DNA from: Nocardioides sp. SYSU D00065 | GTDB lineage: Bacteria; Actinomycetota; Actinomycetes; Propionibacteriales; Nocardioidaceae | Reading direction: 5' to 3' | Length of the DNA: 64,000 nt | Assembly: GCF_017916425.1 (NCBI RefSeq) | Contig: NZ_JAFMSX010000001.1 | Coordinates: 868,001-932,000 of the forward strand | Part shown: positions 8,425 through 17,974 of the stretch, one piece after another | Position numbering within the stretch: position 1 is the first letter of the stretch | Layout: every line of letters begins with the position of its first letter | Translations under genes and position numbers: made by a program | The notes under the pieces: generated by a model | Database searches by the model: none | Seen by the model: only the letters and a program-made list of their open reading frames with translations | Told to the model about the DNA's origin: nothing

Positions 8425-9741
8425 TCACATGACGCCGGCGGCGGGCGGTGCGACGGCCGGCCGCCGCGGCGTGCGGATGGCGTACGACATCACGGCGGCG
8501 AGCGCGCAGAGCCCGGCCGCGGCGTAGAAGGCGGGGTCGTAGCCGCCCGTGACGTCGCGCACCACGCCGGCGCCGGTGGCCGCGACCGCAGCGCCGACCT
8601 GGTGGCTGGCGAACACCCAGCCGAAGACGATCGGCCCGGTGGCCGCGCCGAAGCGGTCGCGGCACAGCGCGACGGTCGGCGGCACGGTGGCCACCCAGTC
8701 CAGGCCGTAGACGATGATGAAGACCCACATGCTCGGCTCGACGTGCGGCGCGAGGAGCGCCGGCAGCGCCATCAGGCCGACGCCGCGCAGCGCGTAATAG
8801 CCGACGAGCAGCAGGCGCGGGTCCCACTTGTCGGTCAGCCAGCCCGACGCGATGGTGCCGACGACGTCGAAGACCCCCACGACGGCGAGCAGCGAGGCAG
8901 CCGTGGTGGCCGGCATGCCGTGGTCGTGGGCGGCCGGGACGAAGTGGGTCGCGATGAGCCCGTTGGTGGTCATCCCGCAGATCGCGAACCCGCCCGCGAG
9001 CAGCCAGAACGTGCGGCTGCGCGCGGCGTCGCGCAGCACCGCCAGCGCGCGCCCGGCGCTCGAGCCCACGTGCTGGTGGGGCGGCGGGCCCGGGTCGGCG
9101 TCAGTGGCCCCCAGCGCGCGGAGCCCGAGGTCGGCCGGGTGGTCGCGCAGGAACAGCAGCACGAGCGGGACGACGGCGAGTGCCGCTGCCGCGGCCAGCA
9201 GCGCTGCCGTACGCCACCCGTGCTCGGTGGCCAGCCACGCCACCACCGGCAGGAACACGAGCTGGCCGGTGGCGGAGCCGGCGGTGAGGATGCCGCTGAC
9301 GAGGCCACGGCGGGCGACGAACCACCGGCTGGTCACGGTGGCGACGAAGGCCATGGACATCGAGCCGGTGCCGATGCCGACGACCAGCCCCCAGCACAGC
9401 ACCAGCTGCCACGGCTCGGTCATGAAGACGGTCAGGCCGCTGCCGGCGGCGACCATGCCGAGCGCGAACGTCACCACGCGACGCACGCCGAACCGGTCCA
9501 TCAGCGCTGCCGCGAACGGAGAGATCAGCCCGAACAGCATGAGGTTGAGCGAGACCGCGGAGCCGATCAGGCCGTGCGACCAGCCGAACTCCTCGTGCAG
9601 CGGCTCGACCAGCACGCCGGGCACCGAGCGGAAGGCGGCGGCGCCCACCAACGTCGCGAACGACACGGCGGCGACCACCCAGGCCCAGTGCAGGCGCCGG
9701 TCGCGGTCGAGGTGGGGTGCGGGCGGGGTCGTCGTCGTCAC
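8425..9741 (-). CDS. MFS transporter
   Basis: 438 residues with 12 predicted membrane helices in two halves. The loop between helices 2 and 3 carries DRFGVRRV, and a central cytoplasmic loop is at about residues 205-235. It resembles the monocarboxylate/oxalate-formate branch of MFS proteins, but the substrate cannot be named. It starts at a GTG at 9741 and is divergent from the GlxA-type regulator across 71 bp, which suggests the regulator controls it. A short dyad ACTCG-GAA-CGAGT near 9767-9780 lies in that gap. Confidence 0.8.
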   Translation of the reverse strand: MTTTTPPAPHLDRDRRLHWAWVVAAVSFATLVGAAAFRSVPGVLVEPLHEEFGWSHGLIGSAVSLNLMLFGLISPFAAALMDRFGVRRVVTFALGMVAAGSGLTVFMTEPWQLVLCWGLVVGIGTGSMSMAFVATVTSRWFVARRGLVSGILTAGSATGQLVFLPVVAWLATEHGWRTAALLAAAAALAVVPLVLLFLRDHPADLGLRALGATDADPGPPPHQHVGSSAGRALAVLRDAARSRTFWLLAGGFAICGMTTNGLIATHFVPAAHDHGMPATTAASLLAVVGVFDVVGTIASGWLTDKWDPRLLLVGYYALRGVGLMALPALLAPHVEPSMWVFIIVYGLDWVATVPPTVALCRDRFGAATGPIVFGWVFASHQVGAAVAATGAGVVRDVTGGYDPAFYAAAGLCALAAVMSYAIRTPRRPAVAPPAAGVM

Positions 9742-9812
9742 GCGGACCAGTGTGGGGAAGCCATCGACTCGGAACGAGTGGCCTGATTGCCAACATGTGA
9801 AAGACTCCGGCC

Positions 9813-10793
9813 ATGCCCACTCGCGACCCCCATCGCGTCGTCGTGCTCGCCCTCGCGCCGGTGATCGGCTACGACCTGACGATCCCGCCGCAGGTGCTCG
9901 GCGAGGCCCACGACGCCGACGGGCGCCCCCTCTACGACGTGCAGGTCGTCACCGTCGACGACGCCCCGGTGGCCACCAGCCGCGGCTACGCCATCGCTCC
10001 CTCGGCGGGCGTGGCGGCGCTGGCCACGGCGCAGACGGTCGTCGTGCCCGGCACGATGATCGCCGGCCCGCGACGCGACGGCACGCTGTCCGACGACATC
10101 CGGGCAGCCATCGCCTCCGCGCCACCCGACGCACGCTGGATGTCCATCTGCACGGGTGCCTTCGTGCTCGCGGCCGCCGGCATCCTCGACGGGCACCGCG
10201 CGACGACCCACTGGAAGTACGCCGACGACTTCCGTCGCCTCTACCCCGCGGTCGCGGTGGACGAGGACGTGCTGTTCACCGACGACGGGCGGGTGCTGAC
10301 GTCCGCCGGGCTGAGTGCCGGGGTCGACCTGTGCCTGCACCTCGTCCGCACCGACCACGGCACCGCGGCCGCCAACGCCGTCGCCCGCCACATGGTGGTG
10401 CCGCCCTGGCGCGACGGCGGACAGGCGCAGTTCATCGAGCGCCACGTGCCGCGGTGCTCGGATGAGGCCACGGGTGCGGTGCGCGACTGGGCCCAGGCGC
10501 ACCTCGACCAGCGGCTCGACGTCGCGACGATGGCGCGACGGGCGGCGATGAGCACGCGTACGTTCACCCGCCGCTTCCGCGAGGAGACCGGCCAGTCCCC
10601 CGGCGCCTGGGTCGCCCAGCAGCGCCTCCGGCACGCGCAGCACCTCCTCGAGGCGACCGACCTTCCGATCGATCAGGTCGCGGCCCGCGCCGGGCTGGGG
10701 ACGGGCACCTCCCTGCGCCAGCACCTGCGCGCCAGCGTCGGGGTGTCCCCGTCCGCCTACCGGCGCACCTTCCGCGGCGCCGCGGACGCCTGA
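9813..10793 (+). CDS. GlxA-family transcriptional regulator (DJ-1/PfpI + AraC HTH)
   Basis: 326 residues. An N-terminal DJ-1/PfpI-like domain (VVVLALAPVIGYDLTIPPQVL; nucleophile-elbow-like SICTGAFVLAAAG; THWKYADDF) occupies residues 8-190. It is followed by an AraC C-terminal double HTH (LDVATMARRAAMSTRTFTRRF ... LPIDQVAARAGLGTGTSLRQHL ... SPSAYRRTFRG). Members are ligand-sensing regulators, often adjacent to transporters or catabolic genes. Start ATG at 9813; an AAGACT box lies six bases upstream. It is divergent from the MFS gene, which is its most likely target. Confidence 0.88.
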   Translation: MPTRDPHRVVVLALAPVIGYDLTIPPQVLGEAHDADGRPLYDVQVVTVDDAPVATSRGYAIAPSAGVAALATAQTVVVPGTMIAGPRRDGTLSDDIRAAIASAPPDARWMSICTGAFVLAAAGILDGHRATTHWKYADDFRRLYPAVAVDEDVLFTDDGRVLTSAGLSAGVDLCLHLVRTDHGTAAANAVARHMVVPPWRDGGQAQFIERHVPRCSDEATGAVRDWAQAHLDQRLDVATMARRAAMSTRTFTRRFREETGQSPGAWVAQQRLRHAQHLLEATDLPIDQVAARAGLGTGTSLRQHLRASVGVSPSAYRRTFRGAADA

Positions 10794-10868
10794 GCCACGC
10801 CGCGACGTCCCGGCCCAGGTCGCGCGCGCGTCCCGCCCGCTGTCGGTGGGTCGGGTCATGCTGGCGAC

Positions 10869-12026
10869 ATGGACACGCTGCCGCTCCTCCTCGCCCTCGC
10901 CCTGGCGCTGGCCGTCGGCCTCGCGCTCGGTGCGCTGATCGGCGTGCTGTGGGCCCGCAGCCGTCCCGCCGACGACGCCGCGGTCGCGGCGCTGGAGCGC
11001 CGCGTCGCCGACCAGGCCGTCGTGCAGGACGGCTTGGAGCGCCTCCAGGACCAGCTCAGCGACCTCGCCCACGACCGGGTGGCGTGGCAGGCCCAGCTCC
11101 GCGAGCAGGTCAGCGAGATGCGCCGCTCCACCGAGACCCTGCGACAGGAGACCACCACCCTCGCGACCGCGCTGCGCAAGCCGCAGGTGCGCGGCCAGTG
11201 GGGCGAGCTCCACCTGCGCCGCACGGTGGAGCTCGCCGGGCTGGTGGACCACTGCGACTTCGCCGAGCAGGTGCGCGTCGACGACGGCCGGCTGCGTCCC
11301 GACCTCGTCGTCACGCTGGCGGGCGGCCGCACGATCGCGGTCGACGCCAAGGCGCCGCTCGCCGCGTTCCTCGACCTGACCGGCTCCGACGACCCGGACG
11401 AGCACGATCGGGCGCTGACCCGCCTCGGCGAGCACGTCCGCAAGCACGTGAGCGACCTGGGCTCGCGGCGCTACTGGGAGGCGCTCGCCACGACGCCGGA
11501 GTTCGTGGTCCTGTTCCTGCCCGGCGAGGCGATCCTGCAGGCCGCGCTGCAGGCGGTTCCCGACCTGGTGGAGCAGGCGGCGGCGAAGAACGTCGTGCTG
11601 GCCACGCCGTCCACCCTCATCGCGCTGCTGCGCACGGTCGCCCAGGGCTGGCAGCACGAGGTCCTCAACGAGCAGGCCCGGGAGGTGCAGCGGCTGGGGC
11701 AGGAGCTGCACGCGCGGCTCGGCTCGATGGCCGGTCACCTCGACCGGGTCGGCCGCTCGCTCAACGCCAGCGTCGTCGCCTACAACCAGGCGATGGGCTC
11801 GCTCGAGGGCCGGGTCCTGGTCTCGGCGCGACGATTCACCGACCTGGGCGTGACCTCGGAGCCGCTGCCCGGACCGCGCCCTGTCGAGACCGCGCCCCGC
11901 TCGCTCGCCGCCCCCGAGCTGTCCGTGCTCGACGACGTCGGCGGCGCCACCGAGGCCCCGACGCTCGACGACCTCCTCGCCGAGCAGGCCCTCGACGCCC
12001 CGGCGCGCCGCGCCGAGGGTGCGTGA
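10869..12026 (+). CDS. rmuC: DNA recombination protein RmuC
   Basis: 385 residues. An N-terminal membrane anchor (LLLALALALAVGLALGALIGVLWAR) is followed by a coiled coil (residues 38-105) and the RmuC domain (RGQWGELHLRRTVELAGLV ... DAKAPLAAFLDL ... EFVVLFLPGEAIL ... NVVLATPSTLIALLRTVAQGW). RmuC limits inversions and recombination at short repeats in E. coli. CATGCT lies six bases upstream of the ATG. Given the many palindromic repeats in this window, its presence is noteworthy, though the gene is widespread. Confidence 0.92.
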   Translation: MDTLPLLLALALALAVGLALGALIGVLWARSRPADDAAVAALERRVADQAVVQDGLERLQDQLSDLAHDRVAWQAQLREQVSEMRRSTETLRQETTTLATALRKPQVRGQWGELHLRRTVELAGLVDHCDFAEQVRVDDGRLRPDLVVTLAGGRTIAVDAKAPLAAFLDLTGSDDPDEHDRALTRLGEHVRKHVSDLGSRRYWEALATTPEFVVLFLPGEAILQAALQAVPDLVEQAAAKNVVLATPSTLIALLRTVAQGWQHEVLNEQAREVQRLGQELHARLGSMAGHLDRVGRSLNASVVAYNQAMGSLEGRVLVSARRFTDLGVTSEPLPGPRPVETAPRSLAAPELSVLDDVGGATEAPTLDDLLAEQALDAPARRAEGA

Positions 12027-12048
12027 GGACGGACCTAGGTTGAGACTC

Positions 12049-12492
12049 GTGGGAGACGCCGCGTCGTGGGCGGCCGGGCACGAGCCCGGCCGCGACGTCG
12101 TGTCCCTCGGCGTCGCCCTCACGCTGACCGCCGTCAGCATCGACGTGCTCCTGGCCGGGCGACTGACGCTGTTCTTCGACCTCTGGTTCATGGCGATGTG
12201 CCTCGGGCTCGCGGCGCTGGTGCGACGCAAGGACTTCTACCTCGTCGCCCTGCTCCCGCCGGTGCTGATGACCGCGGTGTTCGCCTTCGTCTCGCTGGTC
12301 GCGCGCGACGCGCTGGCCGACCCGCGCGACAGCGCTCTGCAGGCGATCGTGTCCGGCGTCGTCACGCACGGCGTCGCCCTCTTCGTCGGCTACGCCCTGT
12401 GCCTGGGCTGGCTCGGCTGGCGGCTGCACCGCGAGAGCGAGGCCGGCATGGTCACCGAGCTCAGCCGCGAGCTGGGCCGGCGCGCCGGCTGA
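12049..12492 (+). CDS. DUF6542 small membrane protein
   Basis: 147 residues from the GTG at 12049; an in-frame GTG at 12019 overlapping the rmuC end is less likely because TAGGTT lies seven bases before 12049. Four hydrophobic segments (VVSLGVALTLTAVSIDVLL, LTLFFDLWFMAMCLGLAAL, FYLVALLPPVLMTAVFAFV, VVTHGVALFVGYALCLGWL) match the DUF6542 pattern seen next to ispH/xseA in actinobacteria. Function is unknown. Confidence 0.7.
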   Translation: MGDAASWAAGHEPGRDVVSLGVALTLTAVSIDVLLAGRLTLFFDLWFMAMCLGLAALVRRKDFYLVALLPPVLMTAVFAFVSLVARDALADPRDSALQAIVSGVVTHGVALFVGYALCLGWLGWRLHRESEAGMVTELSRELGRRAG

Positions 12493-12501
12493 CCGGCCGG
12501 G

Positions 12502-13125
12502 TCAGGACTCGAAGCGCTCGACGTCGCCGGCGCCGCGTCGTACGACGACGGGCTCGGCCTCCGACCAGTCGATCACCGACGTGGGCTCGGCGGTCACCTC
12601 GCCGGACTCGACGACGATGTCGACGACGTGGTCGAGGTCCTCCTTGATCTCCCAGCCCATGGTCCGCGCCTCGCTCTCGCCGGGCAGGATCAGCGTGCTG
12701 GTGAGGATCGGCTCGCCGAGCTCCTCGAGCATCGCGCAGACCAGCGGGTGGTCGGGGATCCGCACGCCGACCGTGCGCTTCTTGGGGTGCATCAGCCGCT
12801 TCGGCACCTCGCCGGTCGCTGGCAGGATGAACGTGTAGGGCCCGGGCGTGGCGGACTTGATCGCCCGGAACGCGGAGTTGTCGACGTGGACGAACTGCCC
12901 GAGCTGGGCGAAGTCCTTGCACATCAAGGTGAAGTGGTGTCGGTCGTCGAGCTCGCGGATGCGCAGGATCCGGTCGCGACCGTCCCGGTTGCCGAGCTGG
13001 GCCCCCAGGGCGTAGCCGGAGTCGGTCGGATAGGCGATCAGCGCGTCGTTGCGCAGCGCCTCGACGACCTGCGCCACCAGCCGCGGCTGCGGGTTGTCGG
13101 GGTGGATGTCGAGGAAGCGCGCCAT
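12502..13125 (-). CDS. YciO/Sua5/YrdC-family protein (L-threonylcarbamoyladenylate synthase-like)
   Basis: 207 residues, single YrdC domain: [20 protein letters not shown] at the N-terminus, [39 protein letters not shown] and [19 protein letters not shown]. The length and the LDDRHHF/LMCKD signature match the YciO branch better than Sua5/TsaC proper, so activity in tRNA t6A synthesis is possible but not certain. It starts 15 bp after the ispH stop on the same strand and is probably cotranscribed with ispH. Confidence 0.82.
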   Translation of the reverse strand: MARFLDIHPDNPQPRLVAQVVEALRNDALIAYPTDSGYALGAQLGNRDGRDRILRIRELDDRHHFTLMCKDFAQLGQFVHVDNSAFRAIKSATPGPYTFILPATGEVPKRLMHPKKRTVGVRIPDHPLVCAMLEELGEPILTSTLILPGESEARTMGWEIKEDLDHVVDIVVESGEVTAEPTSVIDWSEAEPVVVRRGAGDVERFES

Positions 13126-13140
13126 CGCCGGTGTCCCCCG

Positions 13141-14139
13141 TCAGGCCTTCTGCGCGGCTCGCAGGTCGCGGCGCAGCTCGGGCGGCAGGGCGAAGATCAG
13201 CGACTCCTCGGCGGAGTGGACGGCGCGGGCGTCCGGGTAGCCGCGCTCGGACAGGAACGTGAGGACGCCCTCGACCAGGTCCTCGGGCACCGAGGCACCG
13301 GACGTCACCGAGACGGTCCGCACCCCCTCGAGCCAGGCCTCGTCGATCTCGGTGTGGTCGTCGACGAGGTACGACGCCTTGGCGCCGGCCTCGAGCGCCA
13401 CCTCGACCAGCCGCACGGAGTTGGAGGAGTTGCGCGAGCCGACCACGATCACGAGGTCCGCCTCCGCCGAGATCTGCTTGATCGCCAGCTGGCGGTTCTG
13501 GGTGGCGTAGCAGATGTCGTCGCTCGGCGGGTCGAGCAGCAGCGGGAACCGCTCCCGGATCGCCGCGACCGTCTCGAGGGTCTCGTCGACGCTCAGCGTC
13601 GTCTGCGACAGCCAGGCCACCCGGGCCGGGTCGCGCACCACGATGCCCGCGACGTCGTCGGGGCTCTCCACCAGCTGGATGTGGTCGGGTGCCTCTCCCG
13701 CGGTGCCCTCGACCTCCTCGTGGCCGGCGTGGCCGATGAGGAGGATGTCGTAGTCGTCGCCGGCGAACCTCTTGGCCTCGTGGTGGACCTTCGTCACCAG
13801 CGGACAGGTGGCGTCGATGGTCTTGAGCCCGCGAGCCGCGGCCTGCGCGTGCACGGCCGGGGAGACGCCGTGGGCGGAGAAGACCACCGTGCGACCCTCG
13901 GGCACCTCGTCGAGCTCCTCGACGAAGATCGCGCCGCGCGCCTCGAGGTTGGCCACGACGTGCTTGTTGTGCACGATCTGCTTGCGGACGTACACCGGGG
14001 CGCCGTAGAGGTCGAGTGCCTTCTCGACGGTGATCACGGCCCGGTCCACGCCGGCGCAGTAACCCCGCGGGGCCGCCAGCAGGACGTCGCGCGCGGTCTC
14101 GGGGTCGAGGACCGGGGGCAGGCCGAGGTCGGTGCTCAT
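13141..14139 (-). CDS. ispH: 4-hydroxy-3-methylbut-2-enyl diphosphate reductase (IspH/LytB)
   Basis: 332 residues. The three iron-sulfur Cys are present: C28 ([11 protein letters not shown]), C112 ([12 protein letters not shown]) and C210 ([11 protein letters not shown]), with the conserved HNKHVV, SAHGVSP and GHxxHEEVEGTxGE segments. It performs the last step of the MEP pathway, making IPP and DMAPP. I chose the ATG at 14139 because TAGACT lies seven bases upstream and the protein then begins just before the first conserved block. It is divergent from xseA. The downstream cis-prenyltransferase at 53525 would use its products. Confidence 0.95.
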   Translation of the reverse strand: MSTDLGLPPVLDPETARDVLLAAPRGYCAGVDRAVITVEKALDLYGAPVYVRKQIVHNKHVVANLEARGAIFVEELDEVPEGRTVVFSAHGVSPAVHAQAAARGLKTIDATCPLVTKVHHEAKRFAGDDYDILLIGHAGHEEVEGTAGEAPDHIQLVESPDDVAGIVVRDPARVAWLSQTTLSVDETLETVAAIRERFPLLLDPPSDDICYATQNRQLAIKQISAEADLVIVVGSRNSSNSVRLVEVALEAGAKASYLVDDHTEIDEAWLEGVRTVSVTSGASVPEDLVEGVLTFLSERGYPDARAVHSAEESLIFALPPELRRDLRAAQKA

Positions 14140-14196
14140 GTCCCCGAGTCTACGGGCCGGACCCGCCATGTCCGATCCCTCGCCTATCCTCGCCGC
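14140..14196. promoter_or_regulatory. Divergent leaderless promoters for ispH and xseA
   Basis: Reverse strand: TAGACT (14152-14147) with seven bases to the ispH ATG. Forward strand: TATCCT (14185-14190) with six bases to the xseA GTG at 14197. The gap of 57 bp leaves no room for conventional leaders. Confidence 0.55.
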
Positions 14197-15447
14197 GTGC
14201 CCACCCTCCGCGACGCCACGGTCGACTCCCCGGCCCCGGTGCGGGCGGTGGCCAACGCCGTGGCGCAGTGGATCGACAAGCTCGGCGGCGTGTGGGTCGA
14301 GGGGCAGATCGCGCAGGTCAACCGCCGCCCCGGGGTCAACACCGTCTTCATGACGCTGCGTGACACCGTCGCCGACATCTCGGTCACCCTCACCTGTGCG
14401 CGGTCGCTGTTCGACTCGCTCAATCCGCCGCTCGTCGAGGGCGCCAGCGTCGTCGTGCACGCCCGCCCGAGCTTCTACGCCAACCGGGGATCGTTCTCCC
14501 TCGCCGCCCGCGAGATCCGCATGGTCGGCCTCGGCGAGCTGCTCGCCCGCCTCGAGCGCCGCCGCCAGCTGCTCGCCGCTGAGGGGCTGTTCGCACCCGA
14601 GCTCAAGCGCGACCTGCCGTTCCTGCCCGGCCGCGTGGGCCTTGTCACGGCGCCCAACAGCGCCGCCGAGCGCGACGTCCTCGACAACGCCCGGCGCCGC
14701 TGGCCCGCGGTGCAGTTCGAGGTGGCGTACGCCGCCATGCAGGGGCAGCGCTCGGCCGCCGAGGTGATGGAGGCGCTCGACCGGCTCGAGCGCAACCCCC
14801 GGGTCGACGTCGTCGTCGTGGCCCGCGGCGGCGGCTCGATCGAGGACCTGCTGCCGTTCTCCGACGAGGCGCTGGTCCGCGCCGTGCACGCGATGCGGAC
14901 GCCGGTGGTGTCCGCGATCGGCCACGAGCCCGACCAGCCGCTCCTCGACCTCGTCGCCGACGTGCGCGCCTCCACGCCCACCGACGCCGCCAAGCTGGTC
15001 GTGCCGGACATCGCCGAGGAGTCCGCCGGCGTGACCTGGGCGCGCGACCGGTTGCGTCAGGTGATGATCCAGCGGATCGGGCGCGAGCAGGAGTGGCTGG
15101 CGCAGCTGCGCTCGCGTCCGGCGATGGCCGACCCTCGCAACCTGCTCGCCGCGCGCTCCGACGAGGTCGGCGAGCTGCTCGCGCGCGCCCGTCGTACGCT
15201 CGCCCACCGGCTCGACCGCGCCGCCGACGACATCGGCCACCAACGGGCCCGCGCCCAGGCGCTGTCGCCGCTGGCCACCCTCGAGCGGGGCTACGCCGTG
15301 CTCCAGGACGCCGACGGCCACGTGATCACGTCGGTGCGGCAGGCACCGGCCGGCGCTGCCGTGTCGGTGCGGGTCGCCGACGGGCGGATCCACGCCACCA
15401 CCGACCGCATCGAGACAGACCCTGTGATGGAGGACCCCGATGACTGA
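14197..15447 (+). CDS. xseA: Exodeoxyribonuclease VII large subunit
   Basis: 416 residues from the GTG at 14197. An N-terminal OB fold ([25 protein letters not shown]) leads into the catalytic core with [47 protein letters not shown] and [30 protein letters not shown], then a coiled coil and a C-terminal segment ([13 protein letters not shown]). With XseB it degrades single-stranded DNA in both directions. It overlaps xseB by 8 bp. Confidence 0.95.
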   Translation: MPTLRDATVDSPAPVRAVANAVAQWIDKLGGVWVEGQIAQVNRRPGVNTVFMTLRDTVADISVTLTCARSLFDSLNPPLVEGASVVVHARPSFYANRGSFSLAAREIRMVGLGELLARLERRRQLLAAEGLFAPELKRDLPFLPGRVGLVTAPNSAAERDVLDNARRRWPAVQFEVAYAAMQGQRSAAEVMEALDRLERNPRVDVVVVARGGGSIEDLLPFSDEALVRAVHAMRTPVVSAIGHEPDQPLLDLVADVRASTPTDAAKLVVPDIAEESAGVTWARDRLRQVMIQRIGREQEWLAQLRSRPAMADPRNLLAARSDEVGELLARARRTLAHRLDRAADDIGHQRARAQALSPLATLERGYAVLQDADGHVITSVRQAPAGAAVSVRVADGRIHATTDRIETDPVMEDPDD

Positions 15448-15640
15448 CGCCCCCAGCTACGAAGAGGCGCGCGAGGAGCTCGTCGAGGTGGTCCGCACGC
15501 TCGAGGCCGGCGGCACCACCCTCGAGGAGTCGCTGGCGCTGTGGGAGCGCGGCGAGGCGCTCGCCAAGGTGTGCCAGGAGTGGCTCGACGGCGCCCGCAA
15601 GCGGCTCGACGAGGCGACCGGAGCCGACCGCGACGGGTGA
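15440..15640 (+). CDS. xseB: Exodeoxyribonuclease VII small subunit
   Basis: 66 residues, typical of Xse[45 protein letters not shown], a helical hairpin that binds the XseA coiled coil. The ATG lies inside the end of xseA and has GAGGACC upstream. A tandem hairpin array starts 48 bp after its stop. Confidence 0.95.
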   Translation: MTDAPSYEEAREELVEVVRTLEAGGTTLEESLALWERGEALAKVCQEWLDGARKRLDEATGADRDG

Positions 15641-15687
15641 TGTCCCGGCGAGCGTCCCGGCCGCGCGAGCGTCCCGGCCGCGGGCTC

Positions 15688-16085
15688 AGCGGTGGCGGAG
15701 CCACATTCCGAGCGGCGGGGGTGTGGCTCACGCACCGCCCGCCACCCCGCGCCTAGGTCCGCCCGGGGTAGCGGTGGCCCAGCCACATCCCGAGCTTGAG
15801 GAATGTGGCTCACGCACCGCCCGCCACCGTTGCGCGCGCGTACGCCCGGGGCAGCGGTGGCCCAGCCACATCCCGAGCTTCAGGAATGTGGCTCACGTAC
15901 CGCCCGCCACCCCGCGCCTAGGTACGCCCGGGGCAGCGGTGACCCAGCCACATCCCGAGCTTCAGGAATGTGGCTCACGCACCGCCCGCCACCGTTGCGC
16001 GCCCGTACGCCCGGGGCAGCGGTGCCCCAGCCACATCCGAGGTCCCGACAATGTGGCTCACGCACCGCCCGCGGGTACGTCCTAG
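15688..16085. repeat. Tandem hairpin array, five 82/83-bp units alternating two subtypes (A-B-A-B plus a partial)
   Basis: Units start at 15688, 15770, 15853, 15935 and 16018. Each contains AGCCACAT ... ATGTGGCT, a perfect or near-perfect 8-bp inverted repeat around a loop of about 14 bases, followed by a constant CACCGCCCGCCACC block. Units 1 and 3 then read CCGCGCCTAGGT and are 82 bp; units 2 and 4 read GTTGCGCGC and are 83 bp. The array fills the 441-bp gap between xseB and the DUF4245 gene; no gene is visible inside it. Confidence 0.85.
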
Positions 16086-16621
16086 CCGGTCGTCAGCAGC
16101 CCCAGGTAGCTCTCGATCTCCTCGACCGGCGCCGAGCCGTAGACCAGGAGCGCGTCGTCGCCGAGCTCGGTGGAGTAGCCGTGGTCGCCGCCGTCGTCGG
16201 ACCAGGTCTGCCACGTGTCGGTGACCTCTGACGTCACGGTCGCCTCGTCGCCGCCCTCGGCCTCCTCGTCGACGTAGAGCTCGACGAGCTCGGCGACCGA
16301 CGCGTCCTGCTGGCGGATCCCGATGAAGTCGCCGTCGTCGGTGAGGACGCCGAGCCCCCACCGCGGGTCGGCACCGGCGCGCAGCTCCACGCTGGTGGCC
16401 TGCCACCCCGCCGGCAGCTCGCGCGGGTGCACGATCGGCAGGTCGGCCTCCTGGGCCAGCCGTACGCTCTCCTGCCAGTCCACGGCGACCGGCGTCGCGT
16501 CGGTCTCGCCGCGGAACAACCCGCGCCAGATCACGAAGGCCAGCACGAACAGGACCGTGACGATCAGGGCGCCCGTCATGCCGCTGAAGGAGCGGGTGTA
16601 CCGGCTCGGCTGCTCACTCAC
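16082..16621 (-). CDS. DUF4245 single-pass membrane protein
   Basis: 179 residues from the GTG at 16621 (GGGAGGA upstream). One transmembrane helix at residues 15-36 (MTGALIVTVLFVLAFVIW) is followed by an extracytoplasmic domain with VDWQESVRLAQEADLPIVHPRELPAGW and GLGVLTDDGDFIGIRQQ, characteristic of DUF4245. Function unknown. In actinobacteria it is found near xseAB and glpX, as here. Its stop lies inside the end of the hairpin array. Confidence 0.85.
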   Translation of the reverse strand: MSEQPSRYTRSFSGMTGALIVTVLFVLAFVIWRGLFRGETDATPVAVDWQESVRLAQEADLPIVHPRELPAGWQATSVELRAGADPRWGLGVLTDDGDFIGIRQQDASVAELVELYVDEEAEGGDEATVTSEVTDTWQTWSDDGGDHGYSTELGDDALLVYGSAPVEEIESYLGLLTTG

Positions 16622-16787
16622 CCCGCCATCCTCCCAGCCGCCGCCGGGGAGTCCCAGGACGGGCCGTGTGCCGTCGGCGGCCGCAGCGGCTCGCCGAGCC
16701 ACTCAGCAAAGCAGGGGCGGCGCTCGCGTATCCGCACGTGCGGGCCGAAACCCGCACACGCCGCCGCAGTTGCGGCATACTGCCCTC

Positions 16788-17195
16788 GTGATCACGTACC
16801 GGATCGCGGAGGCCGCGGAGATCCTCGCGGTGAGCGACGACACCGTACGCCGGTGGGTCGACACCGGCCGGATCCCGTCGCAGCGCACCGAAGGACGAAC
16901 GACGGTGTCCGGAGCCGACCTCGCGCTCCTCGCGGAGCACCTGGCGGAGTCCGGCGAGGTGGCCGAGCGGGACCGCACGCGAGCGAGCAGGGTCAGCGCC
17001 CGCAACCGGATGAGCGGGATCGTCACGCGCGTCAAGCGCGATCACGTGATGGCACAGGTCGAGATGATCTGCGGCCCCTACCGCGTGGTGTCCCTGATGA
17101 GCAGCGACGCGGCGGACGAGCTGGGCCTCGAGCCGGGCGCCCGCGCCATCGCGAGCGTGAAGTCGACCAACGTCGTCGTCGAGGTCCCCTCGTGA
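16788..17195 (+). CDS. TOBE-domain regulator with MerR/excisionase-type HTH (molybdate-responsive candidate)
   Basis: 135 residues from the GTG at 16788, six bases after CATACT. Residues 1-65 are an excisionase/MerR-like HTH (YRIAEAAEILAVSDDTVRRWVDTGRIPS). Residues 70-135 are a molybdate-binding TOBE domain (SARNRMSGIVTRVKRDHVMAQVEMICGPYRVVSLMSSDAADELGLEPGARAIASVKSTNVVVEV). It is the first gene of a four-gene operon with modABC and overlaps modA by 4 bp, so it probably senses molybdate or tungstate and controls this operon. Confidence 0.85.
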   Translation: MITYRIAEAAEILAVSDDTVRRWVDTGRIPSQRTEGRTTVSGADLALLAEHLAESGEVAERDRTRASRVSARNRMSGIVTRVKRDHVMAQVEMICGPYRVVSLMSSDAADELGLEPGARAIASVKSTNVVVEVPS

Positions 17196-17974
17196 GCGCC
17201 GCGCACCAGCGGATGCAGCGCCGCATCCCGATCCCGGCCAAGGTCGCGGGAACGCTCGCGGGACTGCTCGCGCTGGCCGCCTGCGGGGGCGGCGACGCGG
17301 CCGGGGGCGACCACGGCGAGCTCACGGTCCTGGCCGCCGCGTCGCTCAGCGACGTGTTCGAGGACCTCGCCGTGCCCTTCGAGGAGGAGCACGGCGTAGA
17401 GGTGCGGTTCTCCTTCGGCTCGAGCACCGACCTCGCCGAGCAGGTGGCCGACGGCGCCCCCGGCGACGTGCTGGCCACGGCGGACTCGGCGTCGATGGAC
17501 CTCGCGACGGACGCCGGGGTCACGGGCGACGTGGGCGTGTTCGCGACCAACGTGCTGACGATCGCCGTACCCAGCGGCAACCCGGCCGGGGTCGACTCGC
17601 TCGACGACCTGGCCGGTACGACGTGGGTGCGCTGCGCCGACGAGGCGCCGTGCGGCAAGGTCGCCCGTACGCTGCTGGAGGCCGCAGGCGTCACCGCCGA
17701 GCCTGCCAGCCTCGAGGAGGACGTCCGGGCGACCTTGGACAAGGTGATCTCCGGCGACGCCGACGCGGGACTGGTCTACCGCACGGACGCGGTCGCCGCT
17801 GACGCCGAGGTCGACTCGGTCGACGTCCGCGGCGCCGGGGATGCGCCGACGTCGTACGCCATCGCCGTGCTCGAGCAGTCGCAGCACGCCGGCCTCGCCG
17901 CCGACTGGGTCGCGTGGGTGCGCTCGGCGCAAGGCCGCGAGATCCTCGCTGACGCCGGCTTCGGGATGCCGTGA
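17192..17974 (+). CDS. modA: Molybdate ABC transporter substrate-binding lipoprotein
   Basis: 260 residues from the GTG overlapping the previous stop; an ATG at 17213 is an alternative start. Lipoprotein signal with lipobox LAAC (C31). The mature part shows ModA signatures: LTVLAAASLSDVFEDLAVPFEEE, FSFGSSTDLAEQVADGAPGDVLATAD, AVPSGNPAGVDSLDDLA, and near the end an SAQGREIL motif. It delivers the oxyanion to ModBC. The context (TOBE regulator, ModB, ModC) supports molybdate or tungstate. Confidence 0.92.
   Translation: MSAAHQRMQRRIPIPAKVAGTLAGLLALAACGGGDAAGGDHGELTVLAAASLSDVFEDLAVPFEEEHGVEVRFSFGSSTDLAEQVADGAPGDVLATADSASMDLATDAGVTGDVGVFATNVLTIAVPSGNPAGVDSLDDLAGTTWVRCADEAPCGKVARTLLEAAGVTAEPASLEEDVRATLDKVISGDADAGLVYRTDAVAADAEVDSVDVRGAGDAPTSYAIAVLEQSQHAGLAADWVAWVRSAQGREILADAGFGMP

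Noticed and set aside
9738-12230. A long - strand open frame antisense to the GlxA-type and rmuC genes
   Set aside because: Low-complexity translation and overlap with two convincingly identified genes; long antisense frames are expected at about 72% GC.
15688-16085. CRISPR array
   Set aside because: Units are 82/83 bp, almost identical over their whole length, with no unique spacers and no cas genes in the window.
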